NCBI RefSeq assembly: GCF_963677155.1
Contig: NZ_OY781884.1
Coordinates: 1,162,001 to 1,226,000 of the forward strand
Direction: 5' to 3'
DNA: 64,000 bases
Source of the DNA: an uncultured Draconibacterium sp.
Lineage (GTDB): Bacteria > Bacteroidota > Bacteroidia > Bacteroidales > Prolixibacteraceae
Shown here: positions 7,637-16,227 of the stretch, piece by piece
Layout of the letters: each line of letters opens with the position of its first letter
How positions within the stretch are numbered: the first letter of the stretch is position 1
The notes under the pieces: model-generated
Told to the model about the DNA's origin: nothing
Databases searched by the model: none
What the model saw: only the letters and a program-made list of their open reading frames with translations
Translations under genes and position numbers: made by a program

Positions 7637-8607
7637 TGACCGGCAATACTACTTCGATAGTCAGGATCGTATGGTATCCCCGATTTTGCAATCGAAAATG
7701 CCTGCTTGATTAACTTATTACACACTGCAATCAGCGCTAGTTTTTTCGATTTCCCTTTGTTTACCAAACGTTGATAAAGTGACCGGCACTGCGCATTACA
7801 CTGGCAGGCGGTAAAACTACACATAAACAATTGATTCCGAATATATGGATTGCCCCGCTTGCTGATACGTGAACGACCTTTTACGCTGGTGCCCGAAGAA
7901 TGTTCTGTGGGGGATAAACCACAAAAGGACGACATCTGGCGATAATTGTCAAAATCACGAAAGCCATTGGTTAAAATGATAAGAAAAGCTGCTGTCTTTT
8001 TCCCAATTCCAGGAATGCTGGAGAGGTTGGCAAACAGATCTGCATCATACTGCTGTATCAGCGATTGCATTTCTGCTTCCAACAAATCAATTTCCTGACG
8101 CACCTGTTTAAGTTGTCGTTTCAGTGAACGAATCAACACACCGCTTTTAACACCCCGGCTTTCCAAACTCTGAATATGGTTTTTCAGGGAGGTATTCTGT
8201 TTTAAATAGATCACGATCACCTGCTGAAGTTGCTTGCACTTTGTGATGTACCCCGGTGCTGGAATCCATCGAGACAAACCGGGCTGTTCCTGTCCGTACA
8301 AAGCAATCATGCGGGCATCACTTTTATCCGTCTTGTTTTGCTGCAACTTCATCTGAATGAAGCGCTTGATGGAAATCGGATTAACTACCGCCAATTCAAT
8401 ATCATGCTCATACAAATACATGGCAAGCTGCTGATAGTAACTAGCTGTGGCTTCCATAACACAAAAACTATTGGCCGGCAATTGTTTGGCAAACTGGCGA
8501 TACCCCTTGCTGTCATTCGGATAAGAACGATGTCCGGCCACGTTGTCCCAAACATCAAATTTGTCTTTTGATACGTCAACTCCAACAAAATGATTAATTT
8601 TAGTCAT
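7633..8607 (-). CDS. IS110-family transposase (DEDD / serine type)
   Basis: A 324-aa transposase. The N-terminal RuvC-like DEDD domain shows D11 in FVGVDVSKDKFDVW, E52 in VMEATASYY, and D94/D97 in NKTDKSDA. A coiled-coil region spans about 125-190. The C-terminal domain begins with a helix-hairpin-helix (SSIPGIGKKTAAFL, about 196-209) and holds the FCGLSPTEHSSGTSVKGRSRISKRGN block, with S237/S238 as candidate catalytic serine. Length is normal for the family and the frame is intact, so the element may be active. It is transcribed against the cassette genes. Confidence 0.95.
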   Translation of the reverse strand: MTKINHFVGVDVSKDKFDVWDNVAGHRSYPNDSKGYRQFAKQLPANSFCVMEATASYYQQLAMYLYEHDIELAVVNPISIKRFIQMKLQQNKTDKSDARMIALYGQEQPGLSRWIPAPGYITKCKQLQQVIVIYLKQNTSLKNHIQSLESRGVKSGVLIRSLKRQLKQVRQEIDLLEAEMQSLIQQYDADLFANLSSIPGIGKKTAAFLIILTNGFRDFDNYRQMSSFCGLSPTEHSSGTSVKGRSRISKRGNPYIRNQLFMCSFTACQCNAQCRSLYQRLVNKGKSKKLALIAVCNKLIKQAFSIAKSGIPYDPDYRSSIAGQ

Positions 8608-8699
8608 AATATTTTTATTATGAAGGAACGAAACTACGGTAATACAGCAACCTAAAAACAGGCTTAGCGGCCCAGAGAACTGATCGTATTTCTGTAGTA

Positions 8700-8795
8700 A
8701 AAGAGCGGGGATAATCTATGTTGACAGGCTCTAAAGGCCTATTTTGTATCTCAACCTTATTCCGCTCTTTCGTTCTTTCTGTTTATTGTTAGAAG
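8700..8795 (+). repeat. Possible right half of the interrupted attC-like site 7
   Basis: If the IS is removed, AAAGAAC (7546-7552) would pair with GTTCTTT (8773-8779), an internal stem AAAGAGCGGggATAA / TTATtCCGCTCTTT (8700-8714 / 8758-8771) would form, and GTTAGAA (8789-8795) could serve as R'. The spacer before R' (9 nt) is longer than in the other sites, so this reconstruction is tentative. Confidence 0.4.
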
Positions 8796-9084
8796 ATAAG
8801 AAAATGTAAATTTAGGATATGTATAGTGCATAGGGCGTGAAGCGAGTATTTGAAACTTGGGTGCTCCGTTGATTGGGCGGTGAAGTTTTAGTGAAATTTA
8901 TTTTGTTTTTCTCCCTTCGCACAAAGCAAAAAGAACCCCCACCCACAAACAGCATATTTGAAAGCCCCACAAATCGACTCGCAAACCATAGTTTGCGAAA
9001 GAGCTGTTTTTTTGCTGACGTATCTCTAGCCAATTACGAACAAAAGCGTACTTAAATTATAAAGTATCATTGTAACTTTGCATT
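8796..9084. other. Intergenic stretch with one hairpin, no gene seen
   Basis: No convincing reading frame. A perfect 8-bp hairpin TCGCAAAC-cata-GTTTGCGA lies at 8979-8998 and is followed by GAGCTG and a run of T, a possible terminator for anything read from the left. TAACTTTG at 9073-9080 resembles a -7 box but lies only 4 bases before the next ATG. Confidence 0.4.
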
Positions 9085-10020
9085 ATGGAATTAAAAATCG
9101 CATTGATATTGGCTGTGATTGTGCAATTTATTGCTTTCATAATAACAATAAGCCTAATACCAAAAACAAAATTCAGTATTGCATGGATTAGTATTTCGGT
9201 AGGTTTCTTATTAATGGCGGTACGCAGACTTGTTGAAGTATTCTATTTTTTTCGAGAAATTCCTACAGATAAAGTGACTATCGTAAATAGCTGGATTGCA
9301 GTAATCATTTCATTAGCCATGCTGTTATCATCTTTTTACATTCGTAAAATATTTGAAGTACTCAACCGGATTCATCAATTGAGAAAAGCAAGTGAAGCAA
9401 AATTGCTTTCTGCAATTATATCAACAGAAGAAAAAGAACGAAAACATTTTGCAAAAGAGTTACACGATGGATTAGGTCCTGTATTATCCTCTGCAAAAAT
9501 GACGATTTCGGCAATCGACAAGAAAAATATTGAAGCAAAAAACACTGGTTTGCTTGATAAAGTTGAAAAACTTGTAGACAATGCCATTTTAACCACTAAA
9601 GAAATATCTAATCATTTAACACCACATGTTTTAGCCCGGTACGGATTAAAGAAAGCAATTGAAACCTTTATCCGTAATGCAATGATAAGTGAGACCATTC
9701 AAATTAAACTTTCTGCGACTATTGACAAAAAAAGATATAAAGAGAGCATTGAAGTGGTATTGTATCGGATTTGTTGCGAATTAATAAACAACACACAGAG
9801 ACATGCTTTTGCCTCAAAAATTGCAATATCATTGACAGACGACAATAAAAACATTGAACTCAAATATGAAGATAATGGTGTTGGTTTTGATAGTTCAAAT
9901 GAGAAGTATGGAATGGGGTTAACAAATATTGTATCAAGAGTTAAAGCTTTGCATGGTACAATAGAATTAATTAGCTCACCACAAAAAGGATTTAATGCAC
10001 ATATTGCTCTGCCCTTATGA
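9085..10020 (+). CDS. Membrane sensor histidine kinase, NarL-partner (HisKA_3) type
   Basis: A 311-aa kinase. Three membrane helices fill about residues 3-24, 31-50 and 66-85, with little periplasmic sequence between them, so it probably senses within the membrane or through a partner. The dimerisation/phosphoacceptor segment is HFAKELHDGLGPVLSSAKM with H127 as the phosphorylated His. The HATPase_c domain follows (about 190-311) with EDNGVGF and YGMGLTNI boxes. It overlaps the response regulator by 4 bases (ATGA), so they are co-translated. Position directly upstream of pstSCAB suggests control of phosphate uptake in place of the usual PhoR; that is inference. Confidence 0.9.
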   Translation: MELKIALILAVIVQFIAFIITISLIPKTKFSIAWISISVGFLLMAVRRLVEVFYFFREIPTDKVTIVNSWIAVIISLAMLLSSFYIRKIFEVLNRIHQLRKASEAKLLSAIISTEEKERKHFAKELHDGLGPVLSSAKMTISAIDKKNIEAKNTGLLDKVEKLVDNAILTTKEISNHLTPHVLARYGLKKAIETFIRNAMISETIQIKLSATIDKKRYKESIEVVLYRICCELINNTQRHAFASKIAISLTDDNKNIELKYEDNGVGFDSSNEKYGMGLTNIVSRVKALHGTIELISSPQKGFNAHIALPL

Positions 10021-10661
10021 GAAATGATTTAAAAATATATATTGTTGATGACCACTCCCTTTTTCGTGAGGGATTGAAATATTTATTGAGTAGCAGCGAG
10101 TATATTTCTGAAATAGAAGAAGCTGAAAATGGCAGGGTGTTTCTTCGTAATCTGGAATCGTTTAAACCCGATGTGGTTTTAATGGATCTTGAAATGCCAG
10201 ATATGAATGGTATTGAAGCAACGAAAGAGGCGTTGCTCCAGATGCCTGATCTCAAAATAATAGCACTATCTATGTATTCTGATGAAAATTTCTACACTGA
10301 AATGATTGAGGCAGGAGCTAAAGGATTTTTAATTAAGAATTCGCAATTCAGGGATGTTGAAGCCGCTATTTTAGAAGTTTTTAATGGTCGTAATTATTTT
10401 TCTCCCGAAATTCTTTCATCTATAGTTTCAAGTTTAAACAGAAAACCAGAACAGCCCGAATGTAACGACCTTACAAAACGTGAATTAGAAGTATTGATTA
10501 ATATTTGTATGGGGTTATCGAATGCCGAAATTGCGGAGCAATTATGCATTAGCAAACGCACGGTTGATAAACACCGTGAAAATATCCTTTTCAAAACTCA
10601 GGCTAAAAACACCGCAGAATTGGTTGTATATGCTATTAAAAATGGTTTCTTCGAAGTCTGA
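10017..10661 (+). CDS. NarL/FixJ-family response regulator
   Basis: A 214-aa protein: receiver domain (about 5-120) with D11-D12 acid pocket, phospho-acceptor D57 in VVLMDLEMPDMNG, and K107 in GFLIKNS; then a LuxR-type helix-turn-helix (about 148-210) with LTKRELEVLINICMGLSNAEIAEQL and SKRTVDKHRENI. It is the partner of the kinase that overlaps its start. The next genes are pstSCAB, about 140 bases away, with an 8-bp-arm palindrome between that could be its operator. Confidence 0.93.
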   Translation: MRNDLKIYIVDDHSLFREGLKYLLSSSEYISEIEEAENGRVFLRNLESFKPDVVLMDLEMPDMNGIEATKEALLQMPDLKIIALSMYSDENFYTEMIEAGAKGFLIKNSQFRDVEAAILEVFNGRNYFSPEILSSIVSSLNRKPEQPECNDLTKRELEVLINICMGLSNAEIAEQLCISKRTVDKHRENILFKTQAKNTAELVVYAIKNGFFEV

Positions 10662-10685
10662 TAATTCCACTCAAATTCTACATTC

Positions 10686-10707
10686 GAGTACGTACATTAA
10701 CGTACTC
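10686..10707. promoter_or_regulatory. Palindrome upstream of pstS, candidate response-regulator operator
   Basis: GAGTACGT (10686-10693), 6-bp spacer, ACGTACTC (10700-10707): perfect 8-bp arms. Dimeric LuxR-type regulators bind such dyads. It lies 25 bases after the regulator gene and about 95 bases before pstS. It could also be a weak terminator of the two-component operon, although no T run follows. Confidence 0.45.
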
Positions 10708-10803
10708 CTACGAAGAAGCACGTATAAATAAAATTCGTTATTAAACTGTTTTATAATGCTTTGCTTATGTTGAATTTTGTCCTGAATTATAAAACTCAGG
10801 ATA

Positions 10804-11751
10804 ATGAAACGAATAAGTATTATTTCATCAGCACTTATAGCTTTAATTCTGATTAGCTCGTGTGCATCAAAATCAAGTAAAGAAAATACCATAAGCATTT
10901 CAGGTGCTTTTGCCATATATCCATTGGTGGTAAAATGGTCGGAGGAATACCAAAAGGAACATCCGGAGGTGAGGTTTAACATTTCAGGAGGAGGAGCAGG
11001 TAAAGGAATGGCAGATGCCTTGGCTGGGGCAGTTGACCTTGGAATGTTCTCAAGGGAAATAGCACAGGAAGAAAAAGACAAAGGTGTTTGGTGGATTGGG
11101 CTTACCATTGATGCCGTTGTTCCAACCATAAGTAGTAAGAATCCATTCTTAGATTCATTAAAAGTCAGAGGTTTATCTCGTGATGAATTTAAAGCCATTT
11201 TCATCGATAATACCATTACATCATGGAACGCTTTTTTTCAAAATGACAACGGTAATGAAATTACTGTTTATACCCGTTCTGATGCTTGTGGTGCCGCTGG
11301 TACATGGGCAAAATATTTAGACGGGAAACAGGAAAATTTAAAAGGTGTTGGCATTTATGGCGACCCAGGTTTGGCCGAGGCTGTTAGCAAAGACCCTTTG
11401 GGGATTGCATTCAATAATACCATATTTGCTTACGATATTAAAACTGGTGCAAAACGTGAGGGTATTGATGTTATTCCCATCGATATCAATTCAAATGGCA
11501 GAATTGACCCCAATGAAAATTTTTATAATTCATTCGATAATATATTGCAAGCCATAGCAAATGGTGTTTACCCTGCACCACCTGCTCGTGAACTGTATTT
11601 TGTGGCTAAAGGAAAACCTCAAAAAAAGGCTGTTCTCAATTTTATAAAATGGACACTAACCAAAGGACAGGCTTTTGTAAAGGAAGCTGGTTATGTTCCT
11701 ATTGAACAATCAAAGATTGAAAGTTACTTGTCAAAAATTAAAGTCCAATAA
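10804..11751 (+). CDS. pstS: Phosphate ABC transporter substrate-binding lipoprotein PstS
   Basis: A 315-aa protein with a lipoprotein signal (LILISSC, acyl Cys C20). The PstS fold is shown by SGAFAIYPLVVKWSEEY near the N-terminus, the phosphate-binding loops SGGGAGKGMADA and GMFSREI, and TRSDACGAAGTW. It captures phosphate for PstCAB. A short hairpin (TCCTGA / TCAGGA, 10780-10801) sits just before the ATG. It heads a tight operon pstS-pstC-pstA-pstB plus a porin; the preceding two-component system is on the same strand. Confidence 0.92.
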   Translation: MKRISIISSALIALILISSCASKSSKENTISISGAFAIYPLVVKWSEEYQKEHPEVRFNISGGGAGKGMADALAGAVDLGMFSREIAQEEKDKGVWWIGLTIDAVVPTISSKNPFLDSLKVRGLSRDEFKAIFIDNTITSWNAFFQNDNGNEITVYTRSDACGAAGTWAKYLDGKQENLKGVGIYGDPGLAEAVSKDPLGIAFNNTIFAYDIKTGAKREGIDVIPIDINSNGRIDPNENFYNSFDNILQAIANGVYPAPPARELYFVAKGKPQKKAVLNFIKWTLTKGQAFVKEAGYVPIEQSKIESYLSKIKVQ

Positions 11752-11769
11752 TAAAAAGCTCATAAGTAT

Positions 11770-12660
11770 ATGTTATATCGAAGAATTGTTATCGATAAGG
11801 CTTCTAACGCATGGATGATTACATCTGTTGCAACCTTACTGATACTTCCCCTAATCATAGGTATTGGTTTATATATGAAGGCAAATCCATTGCTGGAATT
11901 TAAGTCTTTGAGTGAACTTCTAGGTTCAACTATATGGTTGCCCAATGAGAAAGAATTTGGTTTTTTATCGTTTATTCTCGGGTCTTTATATGTTACCATA
12001 ATTGCATTTATTTTATCGGCACCCATTTGTTTACTTGCAGCAATTTTTCTAACCCAATATTCATCAAAGCAGTTTTTGCGCTTTATGCATCCGGTAATAG
12101 ATATTCTGGCAGGTCTGCCTTCTGTTATTTACGGTGTTTGGGGCATCATTGTAATTGTACCATTTATTTCAGACTATGTCGCTCCTTTATTCGGTATAAA
12201 GAGTTCGGGATTTACAATTCTTGCCGGAGGTATTGTTTTAGCAGTAATGTGCATACCATATATTTTAAATATGCTCATTGAAGTTTTCAATACCGTACCT
12301 GCCGGACTAAAAGAAGCATCACTCTCATTAGGTTCAACATTTTGGGAAACCATAAAACATGTTGTCATAAAAAAAGGCTTTCCGGGAATTATATCAGCAT
12401 TTGGGTTGGGTATTGCTAAGGCTTTTGGCGAAACGATGGCTGTTATGATGGTAGTTGGAAACATGGTTCAAACCAAATTTCACTTGTTTGAGGCTGGTTA
12501 TCCGCTTCCTGCGCTTATCGCTAATAATTATGGAGAAATGCTTTCTATTCCAATGTACGATTCTGCTTTAATGTTTGCTGCGCTTATTTTATTCGGCATC
12601 ATTTTGCTGATAAATCTTGTTTTTAGGTATTTTATTTATAGAACAAAGAAGCATGTATAA
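11770..12660 (+). CDS. pstC: Phosphate ABC transporter permease PstC
   Basis: A 296-aa inner-membrane permease with about six helices. The EAA-type cytoplasmic loop is at about 175-205 (LKEASLSLGSTFWETIKHVVIKKGFPGI), and AFGETMAVMMVVGN, typical of Pst permeases, follows. It pairs with PstA to form the channel driven by PstB. It begins 18 bases after pstS and its stop overlaps the pstA start (ATGTATAA). Confidence 0.92.
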   Translation: MLYRRIVIDKASNAWMITSVATLLILPLIIGIGLYMKANPLLEFKSLSELLGSTIWLPNEKEFGFLSFILGSLYVTIIAFILSAPICLLAAIFLTQYSSKQFLRFMHPVIDILAGLPSVIYGVWGIIVIVPFISDYVAPLFGIKSSGFTILAGGIVLAVMCIPYILNMLIEVFNTVPAGLKEASLSLGSTFWETIKHVVIKKGFPGIISAFGLGIAKAFGETMAVMMVVGNMVQTKFHLFEAGYPLPALIANNYGEMLSIPMYDSALMFAALILFGIILLINLVFRYFIYRTKKHV

Positions 12661-13507
12661 AAGAAAAATAATTGAAGAAAAAATATTCAAAGCTTTAGCT
12701 GCTATGGCAACATGGTCTATCATTACAACTTTAGCATTTATTATTATCCTAATATTTATGAAAGGTTTTCATGCCTTATCGTGGGATATGGTTTTTAAAA
12801 CACCAAAAGGCGGATATTACTATGGTGGCGAAGGCGGTGTTTTAAATGCTATTGTTGGTTCCTTATATATATCGATTGGAGCAACTTTAATTGCAACAAT
12901 CATTGGTATTCCTTCGGCTTTATGCTTAAATGTGCATTTGTCGAAGTATAAAAACACCCAAAATACCATTCGTTATATTCTTGATGCATTGTGGGGAGTT
13001 CCCTCCATTGTTTATGGAGCTTTTGGGTTTGCTTTAATGCTGTATTTAGGAATGAACGCTTCATTACTAGCTGGGATAATAACGGTAGCCTTATTAATTA
13101 TTCCAATTGTTGTCAGAACCTTTGACGAAGTGCTAAGCACCATTCCTTTAGGCTTACATGAAGCTGCGTTATCGCTAGGGTCAACTCGAACAGAAATGGC
13201 ATTTCGAGTCATTTTTAAACAAGGATTTCCTGGTTTTATTACCGCTTTGCTTTTAGCATTTGGGCGTGGTATTGGCGATGCTGCATCAGTGCTTTTTACT
13301 GCCGGGTATACCGATTTGATACCCATACATCTTGATGAACCTGCAGCAACATTACCCTTGGCAATTTTCTTCCAGTTAAGTTCCCCCATGCCAGAAGTTA
13401 GAGAACGTGCTTATGCTGCAGCGGCTATATTAACGATTATCATTTTGATAATTAGTTTAACTGCCCGTTTTCTTTCCAAAAGATTTTCTGGAACCAATTT
13501 AAAATGA
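12653..13507 (+). CDS. pstA: Phosphate ABC transporter permease PstA
   Basis: A 284-aa permease. I chose the ATG at 12653, overlapping the end of pstC by 8 bases, because the longer open frame upstream is simply the pstC sequence in another frame. Six hydrophobic helices; the EAA loop reads LHEAALSLGSTRTEMAFRVIFKQGFPG, followed by AFGRGIGDAASVLFTAGYTD. Forms the heterodimeric channel with PstC. Confidence 0.92.
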   Translation: MYKRKIIEEKIFKALAAMATWSIITTLAFIIILIFMKGFHALSWDMVFKTPKGGYYYGGEGGVLNAIVGSLYISIGATLIATIIGIPSALCLNVHLSKYKNTQNTIRYILDALWGVPSIVYGAFGFALMLYLGMNASLLAGIITVALLIIPIVVRTFDEVLSTIPLGLHEAALSLGSTRTEMAFRVIFKQGFPGFITALLLAFGRGIGDAASVLFTAGYTDLIPIHLDEPAATLPLAIFFQLSSPMPEVRERAYAAAAILTIIILIISLTARFLSKRFSGTNLK

Positions 13508-13514
13508 TTTTACC

Positions 13515-14333
13515 ATGTATCTGTTAAAAGAAGAAATGATTACTCACGAAAAAGAGATTGCAGTTTCAAATGATATTGATACAGATTCAATATTACAAAT
13601 CAATAATTTAAATGTTTTTGCAGGTGAACACCATATTCTTAAAAATATAAACCTGAAAATACCCAAAAACAGGGTTACTGTTTTATTGGGGCCTTCGGGA
13701 TGTGGAAAAACCACGCTGCTTAAAAGTATGAATAGGTTAACAGATATTCATAAAGAGTTAAATGTATCAGGTCATATTTATATTGAAAACGATGACATTT
13801 TAAATACTTCCAGAAACATTCCGACTATCAGGCAAAAAATGGGACTGTTGGGACAACGCCCATATCCCTTACCAATGTCTATCTATAAAAATGTAGCTTA
13901 TGGAATAAAGCTTAAAGGTGTTAGAGATAAAAAATTGATAGATTATAATATCGAAAAACACTTAAAAGAAGTAGGATTATGGGATGAAGTTAAAGACCGT
14001 CTTCATGCTTCGCCCGAGAGTCTTTCCATTGGTCAGCAGCAACGCTTATGTCTTGCACGTGGACTTGCCGTAAAACCACGAATAATACTGGCAGATGAAC
14101 CAACTTCTGCACTCGACCCAATTTCCAGTAAAATAATCGAAAACCTTTTTAGAAAACTAAAAGAGCAGTACACCATAATTTTGGTTACTCATGTATTAAG
14201 GCAGGCTGTCCGTTTGGCAGACAACGTAGTTTTTATGTCTAATGGAGAAATAATTGAACAAGGTAGTCCCGAAAAATTATTTAAAAATCCCGCAACCGAT
14301 AAATTAAAAGAATACATGGTTGATGGCAACTAA
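13515..14333 (+). CDS. pstB: Phosphate ABC transporter ATP-binding protein PstB
   Basis: A 272-aa ABC ATPase. Walker A GPSGCGKTT (about 57-65), Q-loop GLLGQRPYPLPMSIY, signature LSIGQQQRLCLARGLA, Walker B IILADEPTSALDP and the H-loop (ILVTHVLRQA) are intact. It energises PstCA. About 20 extra N-terminal residues precede the domain; an internal Met at codon 8 is an alternative start. It follows pstA by 7 bases. Confidence 0.93.
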   Translation: MYLLKEEMITHEKEIAVSNDIDTDSILQINNLNVFAGEHHILKNINLKIPKNRVTVLLGPSGCGKTTLLKSMNRLTDIHKELNVSGHIYIENDDILNTSRNIPTIRQKMGLLGQRPYPLPMSIYKNVAYGIKLKGVRDKKLIDYNIEKHLKEVGLWDEVKDRLHASPESLSIGQQQRLCLARGLAVKPRIILADEPTSALDPISSKIIENLFRKLKEQYTIILVTHVLRQAVRLADNVVFMSNGEIIEQGSPEKLFKNPATDKLKEYMVDGN

Positions 14334-14372
14334 ACTAACTCGAAATATTCCATTTTGAAAAACTCAGAAAAA

Positions 14373-15638
14373 ATGTTACGATTAAAATATATAACAGGTA
14401 TTATTATGTTATTTTGTTCTGTAATATTATCTGCACAAAACGACAAATTTCAAATAAGTGGTGAATTGCGTCCAAGAATCTTAGTTGATAATGGTTACAA
14501 AACACCAAATACAACCGGCGAAAGTTCGCCTGTTTATACAACACAACGCACCCGTTTAAACGCACTGTTTAATAATGAAAAATTGGATGTTTATATCTCA
14601 CTTCAGGATGTGAGGTTTTGGGGTGGTGAGAATAACTACAATGCCAGTGGTGTTTATGGAAACACCGAAAGCATTTCACTTCACCAGGCATGGGCTAAAC
14701 TTAAAATAGCAGAACTGATATCACTTAAAATTGGTAGACAAATATTTTCGTACGATGACCAGCGAATCCTTTCAAAGCGTAACTGGAACGATTATCAGGT
14801 TACGTACGATGCCATTCTTACTGAATATAAAATCGACAAACATAGGCTGCATTTAGGATTGAGTTACAATTCTGATAATAAAACTGTTTTGTCATACCCT
14901 TCTGTTAAGTTTAAGACTTTAGATTTTCTACATTATCAATACAAATTGGATAAATTAACCCTTTCAGGCATTGCGGTAGTAACAGGTAACTCGCTAACAG
15001 ACACCACTGAACAGGTGTTTTTCAAGGCTACCTATGGTACGAATGCAATTTATACAACCGACAAAACGAATGCGCGTTTATCTGCATATTATCAGCATCA
15101 TATAAACGATAAGGGAGGTAATATTTCTGCCTTTTGTATTTCAGCATATATTGAGCGTAACATAATAGAACAACTGAGATTTGGTTTAGGAATCGATTAC
15201 CTTTCCGGGAACGATGATAATTCAGCATCAACAACAAATAATCGTTTTGATATTTTATATGGTCGTCGGCATGGATGGTATGGTTACATGGATTATTTTA
15301 ATGCCACACCTCAGCAAGGTTTACAAGATTATATGGCAAAACTGACTTATAAACCAAGAGATAATTTTAATATTCAGTTGCACGGACACTATTTTATGCT
15401 TACCGCTGATATGCATGACGATTTAAGGGCAGATAAAAAACTTAGCCATAATCTTGGGCAAGAGCTAGACTTAATAATGAAATGGAAATTTCATAAAATG
15501 GCAAATCTGGAATTTGGTTATTCTCTTTATGGTACAACAAATACGCTTGCAATGATAAAAGGAGTAAACAATGAAGACTTAAAAACTCCACAGTTTTGCT
15601 ATTTAATGCTAACGATTAAACCTTCAAAGATGCTTTAA
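14373..15638 (+). CDS. Outer-membrane beta-barrel porin (alginate-export/phosphate-porin-like)
   Basis: About 421 aa from the ATG at 14373, chosen over an in-frame TTG 18 bases upstream because it gives a clean signal peptide (LKYITGIIMLFCSVILSAQ). The mature part is a run of alternating polar/aromatic strands (FQISGELRPRILVD, TTQRTRLNALF, VYISLQDVRFWGG, LKIGRQIFSYDDQRIL) like the alginate_exp/OprO-type porins. Its place as the last gene after pstB suggests that it admits phosphate or polyphosphate through the outer membrane; that role is inferred from context. Confidence 0.75.
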   Translation: MLRLKYITGIIMLFCSVILSAQNDKFQISGELRPRILVDNGYKTPNTTGESSPVYTTQRTRLNALFNNEKLDVYISLQDVRFWGGENNYNASGVYGNTESISLHQAWAKLKIAELISLKIGRQIFSYDDQRILSKRNWNDYQVTYDAILTEYKIDKHRLHLGLSYNSDNKTVLSYPSVKFKTLDFLHYQYKLDKLTLSGIAVVTGNSLTDTTEQVFFKATYGTNAIYTTDKTNARLSAYYQHHINDKGGNISAFCISAYIERNIIEQLRFGLGIDYLSGNDDNSASTTNNRFDILYGRRHGWYGYMDYFNATPQQGLQDYMAKLTYKPRDNFNIQLHGHYFMLTADMHDDLRADKKLSHNLGQELDLIMKWKFHKMANLEFGYSLYGTTNTLAMIKGVNNEDLKTPQFCYLMLTIKPSKML

Positions 15639-15891
15639 TGTATTGTTTTAATAATCAGGTTTTCATGCTTATTGAAGCCATTTCGGGAAACCGCATAAGA
15701 TAATTCACCTCCTTCAACCATGCAGTTTGGACTGGCTTAGTGTGGGGTGGTAAAATCAAGAATTTAATATTTTTGTACTTTTCCCGACTTTAATGAATTT
15801 ATTGAAAACTGTCAAGTGTAAAAATGGATTATTTGATTTAGATAGAGTTTGACAGAGAATTCAAATTATAAATAGAAAAACAATTATATAA

Positions 15892-16227
15892 ATGAAGACA
15901 AAAAAAGAGCTTAAGGAAGAATACAAGCAAATGGAATTTCCTATGGGAGTTTACCAAATAAAATGTACCGTGAATGAGAAATCCTTCATCGATAATAGTG
16001 TAGATATGCTATCAAAGTGGAATCGCCATAAAATGGAACTCCGATTTGGAAGTCATAGAAACAACGAATTACAAAAAGATTGGAATCAATATGGAGAAAA
16101 CAATTTTTCTTTTAAAGTTTTAACTGAGTTAAAGAAAACGGAAGAAGAGAATATAAATTACACCAGGGAATTAAAAATACTTCAGGATGCGATAATCGAA
16201 GAGCTGAAAATTGAAAACACGTATTAA
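15892..16227 (+). CDS. Degenerate GIY-YIG nuclease-like protein
   Basis: A 111-aa protein matching the GIY-YIG fold in layout: GVYQIKCTVNEKSFIDNS stands where GIYxI...(Y/F)IGSS is expected, followed by WNRHKMELRFGSHRNNELQKDWNQYGENNFSFKVL, a pattern common in GIY-YIG proteins of Bacteroidota. The second motif reads FID instead of YIG, so catalysis may be lost. It stands alone, with about 250 and 380 bp of non-coding DNA on its sides. It may be a DNA-binding relic or a small active nuclease with altered chemistry. Confidence 0.65.
   Translation: MKTKKELKEEYKQMEFPMGVYQIKCTVNEKSFIDNSVDMLSKWNRHKMELRFGSHRNNELQKDWNQYGENNFSFKVLTELKKTEEENINYTRELKILQDAIIEELKIENTY

Larger units (their letters stand above)
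7545..8685 (-). mobile_element. IS110-family insertion sequence inside an attC site
   Basis: One transposase gene on the - strand is flanked by short non-coding ends. A 13-bp near-repeat, CAAAGAACTGAGC at 7545-7557 and CAGAGAACTGATC at 8673-8685 (11 of 13 identical, AGAACTGA exact), brackets it, giving about 1.13 kb. The exact ends are uncertain: IS110 elements have no standard terminal inverted repeats. The near-repeat could be the two junctions, or the right copy could be a target guide in the element's bridge RNA. Insertion is within the R''/L'' side of the last cassette's attC. A subgroup of this family (IS1111-attC) is known to target attC sites. Confidence 0.7.

Noticed and set aside
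9073-9080. TAACTTTG as promoter of the kinase gene
   Set aside because: It fits the -7 box but is 4 bases before the ATG and has no -33 box; transcription would start within the codon.
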